DNA of 10,897 nt from Syntrophomonas sp. UBA5288 (GCA_002408445.1 DHSK01000002.1:1-10897); one strand, 5' to 3'. Numbered from the stretch's first letter, positions 1-6,418 are shown. Program-made: numbers and translations. Notes: a model not told the origin generated them from the sequence alone.

Positions 1-731
1 TCTATAAGCTGGTTGCCGGCTTCGCCGTTGGCCAGCACAATCATCATATCATTGGTGGAAGTGTCCCTATCCACGCTGATCATATTATAGGACAGAGCAG
101 CCGAACTTTTAACCATTTTTTGTAAACATTTGCTGCTAATGGCAGCATCTGTTGTGATAAAGCTTAACATGGTGGCCATGTTGGGATGTATCATGCCTGA
201 GCCCTTGGCCATAGCCCCCATCCGCACAGTTTTGCCATCTATGGTAGCTTCCAGCGCGATCTCCTTGCGCATAAGATCAGTGGTCATGATGGCACAGGCC
301 GCATTCCCGGCCCCCTGGGGCGAAAGACCGGCAGCCGCTTCTCTGATCCCGGCTTTCACGCGCTCCATCGGCATAAACACCCCGATAACCCCGGTGGAAG
401 CAACCACTACATCCTGGGCCTGTATACCCAGCAGATCAGCGGTAAGCTCCGCCATGGCCCCGGCATCCGCCCGGCCCTGCTCACCGGTACAGGCATTGGC
501 ATTGCCGCTGTTGACCACAATAGCCTGGGCCTGACCATCAGCCAGGTGAGCTTTGCTAATATCGACACAGGCCGCTCTGACCTGGTTAGTGGTGAAAACA
601 CCGGCAGCCGTACACGGCTTGGGGGAAAATATTATAGCTACATCTTTTTTATCTTTTTTCTTTATTTCAGCAGAGACTCCCTGGGCCAGAAAGCCCCGGG
701 GCGCTGTTATCGACCCTTCAATCAGTTTCAT
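1..731 (-). CDS. argJ: Glutamate N-acetyltransferase / amino-acid acetyltransferase ArgJ (partial, N-terminal 243 residues)
   Basis: ArgJ transfers the acetyl group from N-acetylornithine to glutamate, so the arginine pathway recycles acetyl groups; many forms also use acetyl-CoA. The reading frame opens with ITAPRGFLAQGV, then FTTN, VNSGNANACTG (residues 73-83), ASTGVIG (111-117) and KGSGMIHPNMATML (176-189), all ArgJ hallmarks. Family knowledge places autoproteolytic cleavage between Ala186 and Thr187 in MATML, with Thr187 becoming the nucleophile of the beta chain. About 243 of roughly 400 residues are present; the C-terminus lies beyond the left edge. The ATG at 731 is set by an AGGAGG at 741-746, nine bases upstream. 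It starts 22 bases after the argC stop, so the two genes are co-transcribed. No frameshift is seen in the visible part. Whether the enzyme is mono- or bifunctional cannot be told from this. Confidence 0.95.
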   Translation of the reverse strand, partial: MKLIEGSITAPRGFLAQGVSAEIKKKDKKDVAIIFSPKPCTAAGVFTTNQVRAACVDISKAHLADGQAQAIVVNSGNANACTGEQGRADAGAMAELTADLLGIQAQDVVVASTGVIGVFMPMERVKAGIREAAAGLSPQGAGNAACAIMTTDLMRKEIALEATIDGKTVRMGAMAKGSGMIHPNMATMLSFITTDAAISSKCLQKMVKSSAALSYNMISVDRDTSTNDMMIVLANGEAGNQLI

Positions 732-753
732 CGGCTTGAACCTCCTGTGTATA

Positions 754-1791
754 TTAGGGGTTTAATCCCGCAAATTTTAAGCCTTGGCCTTCTGCCAGAC
801 CCATCATTATATTAAAGTTCTGAATCGCCTGCCCGGAGGCACCCTTGGTCAGATTATCGAGTGCGGATACCAGGATTACATTACCGTTCCCATCATCCGC
901 ATATACGCCGATATCGAGGAAATTGCTTCCATATACCCAGCGGGTGGACGGCATAACGCCCGGTGCCATCACTCGGACAAAGAACTCATCCCGGTATTTT
1001 GCTTCCAGGGCCTGCCTTATTTCTGCGGCCTTTACCCCCGGCCTCAAACGGCTGTAACTGGTGGTCAATATACCGCGATTCATGGGAATCAGATGCGGGG
1101 TAAATATCATATTAACCTTCCGTCCGGCGGCAACACTTAGTTCCTGTCCTATCTCCGGCCCATGCCGGTGACTTCCCACTCCATAGGCACGGACACCTTC
1201 ATTTACCTCGCAAAACATGCTGGTGCTTTTTAACCCTTTACCCGCACCGGATACACCTGACTTGGAATCTATAATAATACCATTGGGCTCAATAAGCCCT
1301 TCTTTAAGCAAGGGAGCCAGAGGCAGTATGGCACTGGTGGGGAAACAGCCCGGATTGGCTATGATCATGGCCTCCCGGATTTTATCCCGGTAAAGCTCGG
1401 GCAAGCCGTATACCGCATCATTAAGCATTTGCGGTGCCTCGTGCACTTTCTCGTAATATTTTTCATATACAGCGGCATCTTTAAGCCGGAAATCGGCTCC
1501 CAGATCAATGCACTTCACTCCCGCACCGGCCAGTTCCTTTACCACCGGTACCGAAAGCCCGTGCGGCAAGGCCAGAAATACCGCGTCACACTCTTTTTTA
1601 ATCAGCTCAAGGTCGGTGGCCTGGCAGACCAGATCCGTAAAACCGGTAAGCTGGGGATAAACCTCAGTGACCGGTCGCCCGATGTTTTCAGTAGAAAATA
1701 TGCAAACCGCCTCGGCCTGATCATGTCCGGCCAGTAAGCGTAAAAGTTCCGCGGCAGTGTATCCGTCTCCTATGATTCCTATTTTATACAT
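754..1791 (-). CDS. argC: N-acetyl-gamma-glutamyl-phosphate reductase ArgC
   Basis: ArgC is the NADPH-dependent reductase that turns N-acetylglutamyl phosphate into N-acetylglutamate semialdehyde in cytoplasmic arginine synthesis. The 345-residue protein matches the usual length of the long (type 1) form. Visible marks are an N-terminal dinucleotide-binding segment GIIGDGYTAAELLRLL (5-20), LGADFRL (97-103), the catalytic cysteine in NPGCFPTS (Cys149), SGVSGAGK (about 179-186), GSHRHGPEI with the conserved histidine, and a C-terminal DNLTKGASGQAIQN segment. The nucleotide-binding loop reads IGDGYTAAE where GATGYTGAE is common, one residue shorter. The ATG at 1791 has AGGAGG at 1801-1806, nine bases away. 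It is the first gene of the unit, followed by argJ, and has its own promoter with an arginine-repressor-like site upstream. Confidence 0.97.
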   Translation of the reverse strand: MYKIGIIGDGYTAAELLRLLAGHDQAEAVCIFSTENIGRPVTEVYPQLTGFTDLVCQATDLELIKKECDAVFLALPHGLSVPVVKELAGAGVKCIDLGADFRLKDAAVYEKYYEKVHEAPQMLNDAVYGLPELYRDKIREAMIIANPGCFPTSAILPLAPLLKEGLIEPNGIIIDSKSGVSGAGKGLKSTSMFCEVNEGVRAYGVGSHRHGPEIGQELSVAAGRKVNMIFTPHLIPMNRGILTTSYSRLRPGVKAAEIRQALEAKYRDEFFVRVMAPGVMPSTRWVYGSNFLDIGVYADDGNGNVILVSALDNLTKGASGQAIQNFNIMMGLAEGQGLKFAGLNP

Positions 1792-1871
1792 AGTTCCAAT
1801 CCTCCTCTGGAAAGGTAAATAACCATTATATCAATTATTCTATTCATTACCGCCATATCAATGCGTTTATA

Positions 1872-1900
1872 ATTATACGTTTTTATGCATAAATTTGCAA
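1872..1900 (-). promoter_or_regulatory. Sigma-A-type promoter of the argCJ operon
   Basis: On the minus strand TTGCAA (1900-1895) is followed by exactly 17 bases and TATAAT (1877-1872). The -10 box is a perfect consensus and the -35 matches five of six. It points into argC, leaving an untranslated leader of about 70 bases. The putative ArgR site covers the -35 and most of the spacer. Confidence 0.75.
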
Positions 1901-1901
1901 C
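1884..1901. promoter_or_regulatory. Putative ArgR/AhrC operator (ARG box)
   Basis: The 18 bases fit the ARG-box pattern WNTGNATWWWWATNCANW closely: the plus strand reads TATGCATAAATTTGCAAC, with one mismatch in the core halves. The site overlaps the -35 hexamer and spacer of the argC promoter, where bound repressor would block RNA polymerase. An AhrC/ArgR repressor gene is not in the window, so binding is inferred from the motif and its position before an arginine gene. A weaker half-matching site overlaps just downstream (about 1874-1891). Confidence 0.6.
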
Positions 1902-1906
1902 GGTTA

Positions 1907-1920
1907 GTTTGCCCTCGTCT
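1907..1920. repeat. Imperfect 14-bp direct repeat flanking the structured element pair (left copy; right copy 2195-2208)
   Basis: GTTTGCCCTCGTCT here and GTTTACCCTCGCCT at 2195-2208 agree at 12 of 14 positions and bracket the two structured repeats. This could be a decayed target duplication or a remnant of another copy. It could also be chance, since the right copy also forms one arm of a small hairpin. Confidence 0.35.
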
Positions 1921-1943
1921 CTTAAAAAAAATGCCCCTACCCC

Positions 1944-2066
1944 CAGAGCGTCAAAAAGGCCCAAGAGCAAGGCATTAAGGGAAGATCGCGATTGAGGCGT
2001 ACATGAGTACGTCGATTGAGCAATTTTTCCTTAATAACGCAGCTATTGGGCCTTTTTGACGCTCTG
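1944..2066. repeat. Structured inverted-repeat element, copy 1 (about 123 bp)
   Basis: The outer arms 1944-1964 and 2046-2066 are perfect 21-base reverse complements that include AAAAAGGCCC / GGGCCTTTTT. Inside, ATTAAGG (1974-1980) pairs with CCTTAAT (2029-2035) and continues as 1981-1989 with 2020-2028. That extension has one mismatch and two G-T pairs. A symmetric 6x6 internal loop follows, with GATTGA on both sides (1990-1995 and 2014-2019). The tip is GGCGTAC-ATGA-GTACGTC (1996-2013). The A-tract/GC-stem/T-tract of the outer arms could stop transcription in either direction. There is no open reading frame or transposase. It may be a non-autonomous mobile repeat, a structured RNA or a DNA hairpin site; I do not recognise it as a named family. 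Confidence 0.85.
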
Positions 2067-2187
2067 AGCGGGCAAAAAAGTGCAAGAGCAAAGCATTAAG
2101 GGAAGACCGTGATTGAGGCGTACATGAGTACGTCGATTGAGCGGGCTTGCCTTAACAACGCAGCTATTGGGCTTTTTTGACGCTCTG
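2065..2187. repeat. Structured inverted-repeat element, copy 2 (tandem, same orientation)
   Basis: This copy abuts copy 1 and has the same orientation. From the CAAGAGCAA segment onward the two differ at about ten positions in roughly 107 bases, counted by eye. The right arm (2167-2187) is nearly identical to that of copy 1. The left arm (about 2065-2086) has decayed, with one extra base and a few substitutions, so the outer stem is imperfect. The inner stem 2095-2110 with 2141-2156 is kept partly through changes on both sides, such as C2107-G2144 replacing T1986-A2023. The GATTGA/GATTGA loop (2111-2116, 2135-2140) and the tip hairpin are unchanged. Confidence 0.85.
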
Positions 2188-2208
2188 AGGCGAGGTTTAC
2201 CCTCGCCT
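2188..2208. terminator. Short GC-rich hairpin downstream of the enoyl-CoA hydratase gene
   Basis: AGGCGAGG (2188-2195) and CCTCGCCT (2201-2208) form a perfect 8-bp stem with a 5-base loop, 32 bases after the stop codon of the enoyl-CoA hydratase gene. No T-tract follows on either strand, so it is not a standard intrinsic terminator. It may protect the 3' end or act together with the large hairpins beyond it. Confidence 0.4.
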
Positions 2209-2239
2209 GTAAGTCAGCTATCTGCAATTGTATTATTTA

Positions 2240-3019
2240 TTATTCCCCTTTGTATTCGGGTCTGGCTTTATTTAGAAAAGCCTCCATGCCTGATTTTTGA
2301 TCGCGGGTGGCAAAGCATATGCTGAAAAGGTCGGCCTCCACGTTAAGAGCGGTATCAATGTCTACCTGCATACCACGGTTAATGGCGGCTTTGCTTAATT
2401 TAACCGCTACCGGAGCCTTTTTGGCAATTTTAACTGCCATCTTCCTGGCTTCATCCAGCAAGGTGTCGGCCGGGTAAACATGATTTACCAGACCAATCCG
2501 GTATGCTTCCTGGGCATCAATTACATCGGCAGTGAAGATCAACTCGCGGGCAATACCTTCGCCCACAATCCGGGGTAATCTCTGGGTGCCGCCAAAGCCG
2601 GGAGTTATGCCCAGACCTACTTCCGGTTGGCCGAATTTCGCCTTCTCGGAAGCCAATCTAATATCGGCCGCCATAGCCAGTTCGCAACCGCCCCCCAGAG
2701 CAAAGCCATTTATCGCTGCAATAACTGGTATTTCCAGTTTTTCAATATCCCTTAAGATGGTATGCCCAAAGATACCAAAATTACGTGCCTGTACCGGATT
2801 GAGCGGTTGCATGGCCTTGATGTCCGCTCCTGCCACAAAGGCTTTGCCTGCTCCGGTTATGATCAGGGCCTTAATCTCATCATCTGCCGCGATGTCTGCA
2901 ACAGCCTGCTTCAGGTCCTTCAGTACATCCATGTTAAGTGCGTTCAGAGCCTCCGGCCGGTTCATGGTTAATATCCCAATTCCATCTTCTTTCTCCAGTA
3001 TAAGATTAGCGTATTTCAT
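2240..3019 (-). CDS. Crotonase-family enoyl-CoA hydratase
   Basis: The 259-residue protein has the full length and layout of a short-chain enoyl-CoA hydratase, which adds water across the double bond of enoyl-CoA in beta-oxidation, including crotonyl-CoA in butyrate metabolism. Visible marks are MNRPEALNALN (19-29), the oxyanion-hole segment FVAGADIKAM (61-70), GFALGGGCELAMAADIRLAS (105-124) with Glu113, and FGQPEVGLGITPGFGGTQRLPR (129-150) with Glu133. The two glutamates correspond to the catalytic pair of the rat enzyme (Glu144 and Glu164), which supports hydratase over isomerase or hydrolase activity. The ATG at 3019 follows an AAGGAGGA (about 3026-3033). The gene stands alone: no dehydrogenase, thiolase or acyl-CoA dehydrogenase is adjacent, so the pathway and substrate chain length are not shown. 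Other crotonase reactions remain possible. Confidence 0.9.
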   Translation of the reverse strand: MKYANLILEKEDGIGILTMNRPEALNALNMDVLKDLKQAVADIAADDEIKALIITGAGKAFVAGADIKAMQPLNPVQARNFGIFGHTILRDIEKLEIPVIAAINGFALGGGCELAMAADIRLASEKAKFGQPEVGLGITPGFGGTQRLPRIVGEGIARELIFTADVIDAQEAYRIGLVNHVYPADTLLDEARKMAVKIAKKAPVAVKLSKAAINRGMQVDIDTALNVEADLFSICFATRDQKSGMEAFLNKARPEYKGE

Positions 3020-3090
3020 TGCTGTTCCTCCTTATGGTTTATTAGTAAGATAACTGCCACGTTAATTATTATGATTAAATTTCTTGACAC

Positions 3091-3109
3091 TTGTTTATAA
3101 ACTAAACAA
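3091..3109. promoter_or_regulatory. Palindrome upstream of the enoyl-CoA hydratase gene, possible operator
   Basis: TTGTTTA (3091-3097) and TAAACAA (3103-3109) are perfect inverted arms around a 5-base centre. Within them GTTTATAAAC (3093-3102) is itself a perfect 10-bp palindrome. The minus strand contains TATAAA (3098-3093), a possible -10 for the hydratase gene with a poor CTGACC -35 at 3122-3117. The size and symmetry suit a dimeric repressor such as a TetR-type fatty-acid regulator, but no regulator gene is present and the motif is not one I can assign. Confidence 0.4.
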
Positions 3110-3120
3110 TAGTAAAGGTC

Positions 3121-3145
3121 AGCCGGGCACACAAAATCCCCGGCT
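3121..3145 (-). terminator. Probable terminator hairpin after amrS
   Basis: On the minus strand AGCCGGG (3145-3139) pairs with CCCGGCT (3127-3121), a 7-bp GC-rich stem with an 11-base loop, starting eight bases after the amrS stop codon. The T-tract that follows is poor (GACCTTTACT), so termination may be incomplete. It separates the cwlD-amr unit from the hydratase gene. Confidence 0.5.
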
Positions 3146-3152
3146 TAATTAC

Positions 3153-4151
3153 CTACATATGTATAAATGTGGTCGGGGTACCGCAGTTGCTGCAACAGTT
3201 GGCCGTTATTCCAACTATCCTGGTCTCATAATTTTGCCTGGTTATAAGGCAATGGCCACAGTGGGGGCACAAGGTGTCATCAGCTACCCCGTTTATATTG
3301 CCGGCATAGACAAACTGCAGGTGTTCCCGGGCGGTCAGTACTGCTTGCTCCAGCGTAGCAACCGGAGTCGGTGGTGTTGACATCTGGTAGGCCGGATAAT
3401 AACGGGAAATATGCAGGGGAATCAGGGGACTTAAGCCTGCCAGCCATCCTGCCAGTGCTCCTATTTCCGCCAGGTCGTCATTTTCCCCCGGTATTACCAG
3501 ATTAGTTATTTCCACATGGGTGCGGCCAACCGCATTTTCTACCGTTTCCTTAACATGGTTTAGGTCAGCCATACAGCGGCGGCGGTAAAATCCCTCGTTA
3601 AATGCCTTCACATCAATGTTCATGGCATCAATATAAGGCAAAAGGTTTTGCAGCGGCTTAAGCTGCAGGTACCCATTGGTGACCAGCACCGTATTTAGCC
3701 CGTTTTCCTTTAACTTCTGCACCGTGTCCCAGATAAATTCATACCAGATCGATGGTTCATTATAGGTGAAAGCCACCCCAATCGAACCCTGCCCGGCTGC
3801 CTCCCGGGCAATGCCGGCAAGTTCCCCCGGTTCAACCGCTGTGGTCGGGGGTCTATGCCGCGAAATAGAGTAGTTCTGGCAGAAACTACAGAACATATTA
3901 CACCCCACCGTGCCGGCAGATACAATCATGCTCCCGGGATGAAAGTGATACAGCGGTTTCTTCTCCACCGGGTCAAGGGCCAATGATGTTATTTCACCAT
4001 AATTTAGAGTATAGAGCACCCCATCGCGGTTCCTGCGCACTCCGCACAGGCCCGTTTTCCCTATTTTAATGGAACATTGATGCGGACACAAGTGACATTG
4101 CACCATTTGGTCCGGCGCTGGTTCAAAATAACTGGCTATCCTTTCCGGCAT
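3153..4151 (-). CDS. amrS: AmmeMemoRadiSam system radical SAM enzyme (AmrS)
   Basis: The protein is a 332-residue radical SAM enzyme related to pyruvate formate-lyase activating enzymes (COG1180 group). The [4Fe-4S]/S-adenosylmethionine motif CxxxCxxC is Cys84-Cys88-Cys91 in GCNMFCSFCQNYSIS. Before it lies an N-terminal cysteine cluster CHLCPHQC...GLCG (Cys19, 22, 26, 36). After it come FTYNEPSIWYEF (128-139), LVTNGY (156-161), MNIDVKAF (177-184) and a C-terminal zinc-ribbon-like CPHCGHC...CCSNCG (295-324). This layout, including the N-terminal cluster and the CQNY...S sequence, is typical of AmrS. The genetic partner, an AMMECR1/LigB fusion, lies 63 bases upstream. The reaction and substrate are not known to me. 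The ATG at 4151 has a modest GCGAGGT (4161-4167) as ribosome binding site. Confidence 0.9.
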   Translation of the reverse strand: MPERIASYFEPAPDQMVQCHLCPHQCSIKIGKTGLCGVRRNRDGVLYTLNYGEITSLALDPVEKKPLYHFHPGSMIVSAGTVGCNMFCSFCQNYSISRHRPPTTAVEPGELAGIAREAAGQGSIGVAFTYNEPSIWYEFIWDTVQKLKENGLNTVLVTNGYLQLKPLQNLLPYIDAMNIDVKAFNEGFYRRRCMADLNHVKETVENAVGRTHVEITNLVIPGENDDLAEIGALAGWLAGLSPLIPLHISRYYPAYQMSTPPTPVATLEQAVLTAREHLQFVYAGNINGVADDTLCPHCGHCLITRQNYETRIVGITANCCSNCGTPTTFIHM

Positions 4152-4214
4152 ATGTTATTTACCTCGCTTCAATGAACTTCAAATAACCTTAACGCCCAAT
4201 CCCTGCATTTGTTA

Positions 4215-5609
4215 CTATTTATACCGTATGACTTCAAACCTTTCGATGCCATACCCCTGATTTCGCGAAATATCTGCCTTCTGCAAAGCGATTTCGAGCT
4301 GTTCTTCCACCGTATCGACCCCTTCCAGGTCAGGCAGAAGCACTCCGCGTTTATGTCCGCGGCTGACAATTACCCCATAGCGGCTCGGGTCCAGTTCCTC
4401 CCGGGTAGCCGGCTCAGGCTTGCTCAGCACATCCACCGAATACTCCAACTGCTCCAGTTCCTCCGGGCGTACCGCCGGAAAACGGGGGTCTCTGGTACCC
4501 GCACTAATAGCATTTTCACGGATTTCCTCCATCAAATTATCATGCAGCGGCAATATAGTTCCGATGCAGCCCCGGAGCTGGCCCCCTTTCTTAAGCGATA
4601 CAAAAGCCGCCGCCCTTTGTTTACTTATTTCTTTTAACTCCTCCGGAAGAGCAAGCACCTCACCGGTTCTAATATAGCTCTCCAAAACCATCCGTGCCCA
4701 TTTTACCGGCATGGATTCCTTTACACGGCTCGCTTCCCTTTCCCGCGCTTCCTCCTCCTGCAAACGACTAAGAAAGCTCGTCCCTGATGCCAGCGGTCTG
4801 AATCCGGCCGTGAGGTACCCTACCCCGAAAGGTCCTTCATAACTAAAAACCTGACTGTCAAATTCAAGACCATCCAATACTCCCAGCATTATTACTATAG
4901 AGCGATACCCGCACTCACCGGCATTTTCACGTAAATGTCCAGGAAGCGCGAGCAAGCCTTTTATATCTTTCTTTTCGATCAGTTCTTTAACGCTCCGGTC
5001 AAATTCAGGCCCGGCCGGATTAAAGCTGTACGGCCCGTCATCCTTCAAACGATGTGACATATCTCCCGAAGCTACCACCGCGACCCGGCGATTTAAAGTT
5101 TGGGCACAACGATTAATGATAGTGCCGAAGCGGTACAAATCCAGCAGAGGCAAAAAGCCGATACTTATAGCTATGATCGGCACACCGGTGAGACCGGCCT
5201 GTTCCAAATAATAAAGCGGTACCATAATACCATGATCTATATCGGCATTAAGATGGTGGCGATGGGCCAGCGCCGTATCAATGGCCGCAAACTCGATCCC
5301 TTCTGCGGTGCAGGTTTTTTCCATCAGCTCAACCAGTTCAAGGTCATTCGCATGATGCATACTTGTTTCCGGATGCCCAAAAGCACCCAAATCCCCGGTC
5401 AACTCAGGGTCCCCCAGACAGGAGATACAATCCGAAAATACATTGCCATGGGGGGTCAGAAAAATTACCAGTTCGGGCGACGATGCCGACAGTTCGGCCG
5501 CCATAGTCTGAAGACCCGCCACCGTGGCTTGGGCCTGATTAAGGTTGTCCCCTCCTACCGCGGGAATAATAAAGGGAGGATGGGGCGAAAGACAGCAGTA
5601 GTTTATCAT
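4215..5609 (-). CDS. AmmeMemoRadiSam system fusion protein: LigB/Memo-like domain plus AMMECR1 domain
   Basis: The 464-residue protein has two domains. Residues 1-273 resemble the LigB class III extradiol dioxygenase / Memo superfamily: SPHPP (His10), TPHGNVF (His54), IDHGIMVPLYYL (His126), SGDMSH (His186) and ECGYRSIVIMLG (Glu232/Cys233). His10 and His54 sit where the first two metal ligands are expected. A charged helical linker (about 283-300) follows. Residues 300-464 are AMMECR1-like, with the signature LRGCIG (345-350), DPRFPAVRPEEL (374-385), VSRGHKRGVLLPDL and ALQKADI. The two parts correspond to system components B and A in one chain. GAGGAGG (5618-5624) lies eight bases before the ATG. 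The gene starts 26 bases after cwlD, so the two are probably co-transcribed, and amrS follows. The biochemical role is unresolved; true dioxygenase activity should not be assumed. Confidence 0.88.
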   Translation of the reverse strand: MINYCCLSPHPPFIIPAVGGDNLNQAQATVAGLQTMAAELSASSPELVIFLTPHGNVFSDCISCLGDPELTGDLGAFGHPETSMHHANDLELVELMEKTCTAEGIEFAAIDTALAHRHHLNADIDHGIMVPLYYLEQAGLTGVPIIAISIGFLPLLDLYRFGTIINRCAQTLNRRVAVVASGDMSHRLKDDGPYSFNPAGPEFDRSVKELIEKKDIKGLLALPGHLRENAGECGYRSIVIMLGVLDGLEFDSQVFSYEGPFGVGYLTAGFRPLASGTSFLSRLQEEEAREREASRVKESMPVKWARMVLESYIRTGEVLALPEELKEISKQRAAAFVSLKKGGQLRGCIGTILPLHDNLMEEIRENAISAGTRDPRFPAVRPEELEQLEYSVDVLSKPEPATREELDPSRYGVIVSRGHKRGVLLPDLEGVDTVEEQLEIALQKADISRNQGYGIERFEVIRYK

Positions 5610-5635
5610 TGTCCTGGCCTCCTCATAAGCCTGGC

Positions 5636-6388
5636 TTAGGGAGGTGGGATTTTAGTATCCACCAGCGGAACATCCTCATTCTGGGACCGGGCAATGCCGG
5701 AATAAATGGCATAGGCAACTTTGCTCTGGTATGCAGGGTCGTACAGCAGCTTGGCTTCCCCGGGATTGGATATGAAACCCACCTCAACTATTACCGTAGG
5801 CATTTTAGTATTGCTTAAAATATAATAGCTGCCTGTTTTGGCTTCTCTTTTAGTATTCCCCAATATCGTGGTTAATTCCTTCTGGATAATTTCAGCCAAT
5901 CGCTTGCTTTTTTCACTCCCGGGGTTATAGAAAACCTGGGCTCCACTCCAGCGCGGACTCAGATCGGCATTGGTGTGTATGCTTATATAAAGGTCCGCAT
6001 TAGCATCATTGGCCTTTTTAACCCGGTTGGCCAGATCCTGGCGTTTACGCTGGGCAACCGTTCCTTTAAAATTGGAATTAGCCAGATCGCGGTCGCTGTC
6101 CCTTAACATGACTACCATGGCTCCCGCCTGGCTCAAATGCTTGGCCAGGATTTTACTTATGGGCAGGGTCACATCCTTTTCCCGTTTTTCGCCCCGTACC
6201 GCCCCCGGGTCTATACCTCCATGCCCGGCATCAACCACTATCACCTTGTTGCCCAGGCCATAGGCCAGTACCGAACTGTCAGGCTGCACATTGGTGCGCA
6301 TGCCGATATAACCCAGTACCAGCAGCAGCAAGGTCAGGGTGATTATTCCCGTTTTCTTTAAAGGTATGTAAACTGCCCGGTCCAGCAT
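5636..6388 (-). CDS. cwlD: N-acetylmuramoyl-L-alanine amidase CwlD, spore cortex type
   Basis: CwlD removes the stem peptide from muramic acid so that muramic-delta-lactam can form in the spore cortex, which is needed for germination. With the start chosen here it has 250 residues: a short basic N-terminus, one hydrophobic segment at about 14-30 (signal or anchor), then an Amidase_3 domain. The domain carries VDAGHGGIDPGA (zinc ligand His56), EKREKDVTL (Glu70), ISIHTNA (His138) and IVEVGFISN (catalytic Glu202). The ATG at 6388 is preferred over an in-frame ATG 14 codons upstream because AGGGGGG (6394-6400) stands just before it and the longer form would run through a likely promoter. Position after rpsI matches the Bacillus locus, which supports CwlD over other cell-wall amidases. 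The protein ends in IPPP, 26 bases before the next gene. Confidence 0.9.
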   Translation of the reverse strand: MLDRAVYIPLKKTGIITLTLLLLVLGYIGMRTNVQPDSSVLAYGLGNKVIVVDAGHGGIDPGAVRGEKREKDVTLPISKILAKHLSQAGAMVVMLRDSDRDLANSNFKGTVAQRKRQDLANRVKKANDANADLYISIHTNADLSPRWSGAQVFYNPGSEKSKRLAEIIQKELTTILGNTKREAKTGSYYILSNTKMPTVIVEVGFISNPGEAKLLYDPAYQSKVAYAIYSGIARSQNEDVPLVDTKIPPP

Positions 6389-6418
6389 ATTATCCCCCCT
6401 ATAAATTAAGCTAATTCT

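Noticed and set aside
130..534. 134-codon open frame on the plus strand
   Set aside because: It lies entirely antisense to the well-supported argJ frame and its sequence resembles no family.
1779..1970. 63-codon minus-strand frame overlapping the argC start
   Set aside because: It spans the argC promoter, the ARG-box match and part of the repeat; it lacks a ribosome binding site and recognisable motifs.
1944..2187. CRISPR array
   Set aside because: There are only two units, each about 123 bp with long inverted arms, and no unique spacers between short repeats.
1944..2187. Insertion sequence
   Set aside because: The units have terminal inverted repeats but no transposase frame; at most they are non-autonomous.
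2137..2325. 62-codon plus-strand frame at the right end of the repeats
   Set aside because: It begins inside repeat copy 2 and runs antisense into the hydratase gene; no homology or start signal is seen.
3084..3113. Plus-strand promoter starting at TTGACA
   Set aside because: The best -10 (AATAGT, 18-base spacer) is weak and it would only transcribe antisense to amrS.
5100..5639. 179-codon plus-strand frame
   Set aside because: It is antisense to the LigB/AMMECR1 fusion gene, whose conserved motifs are in the minus-strand frame.
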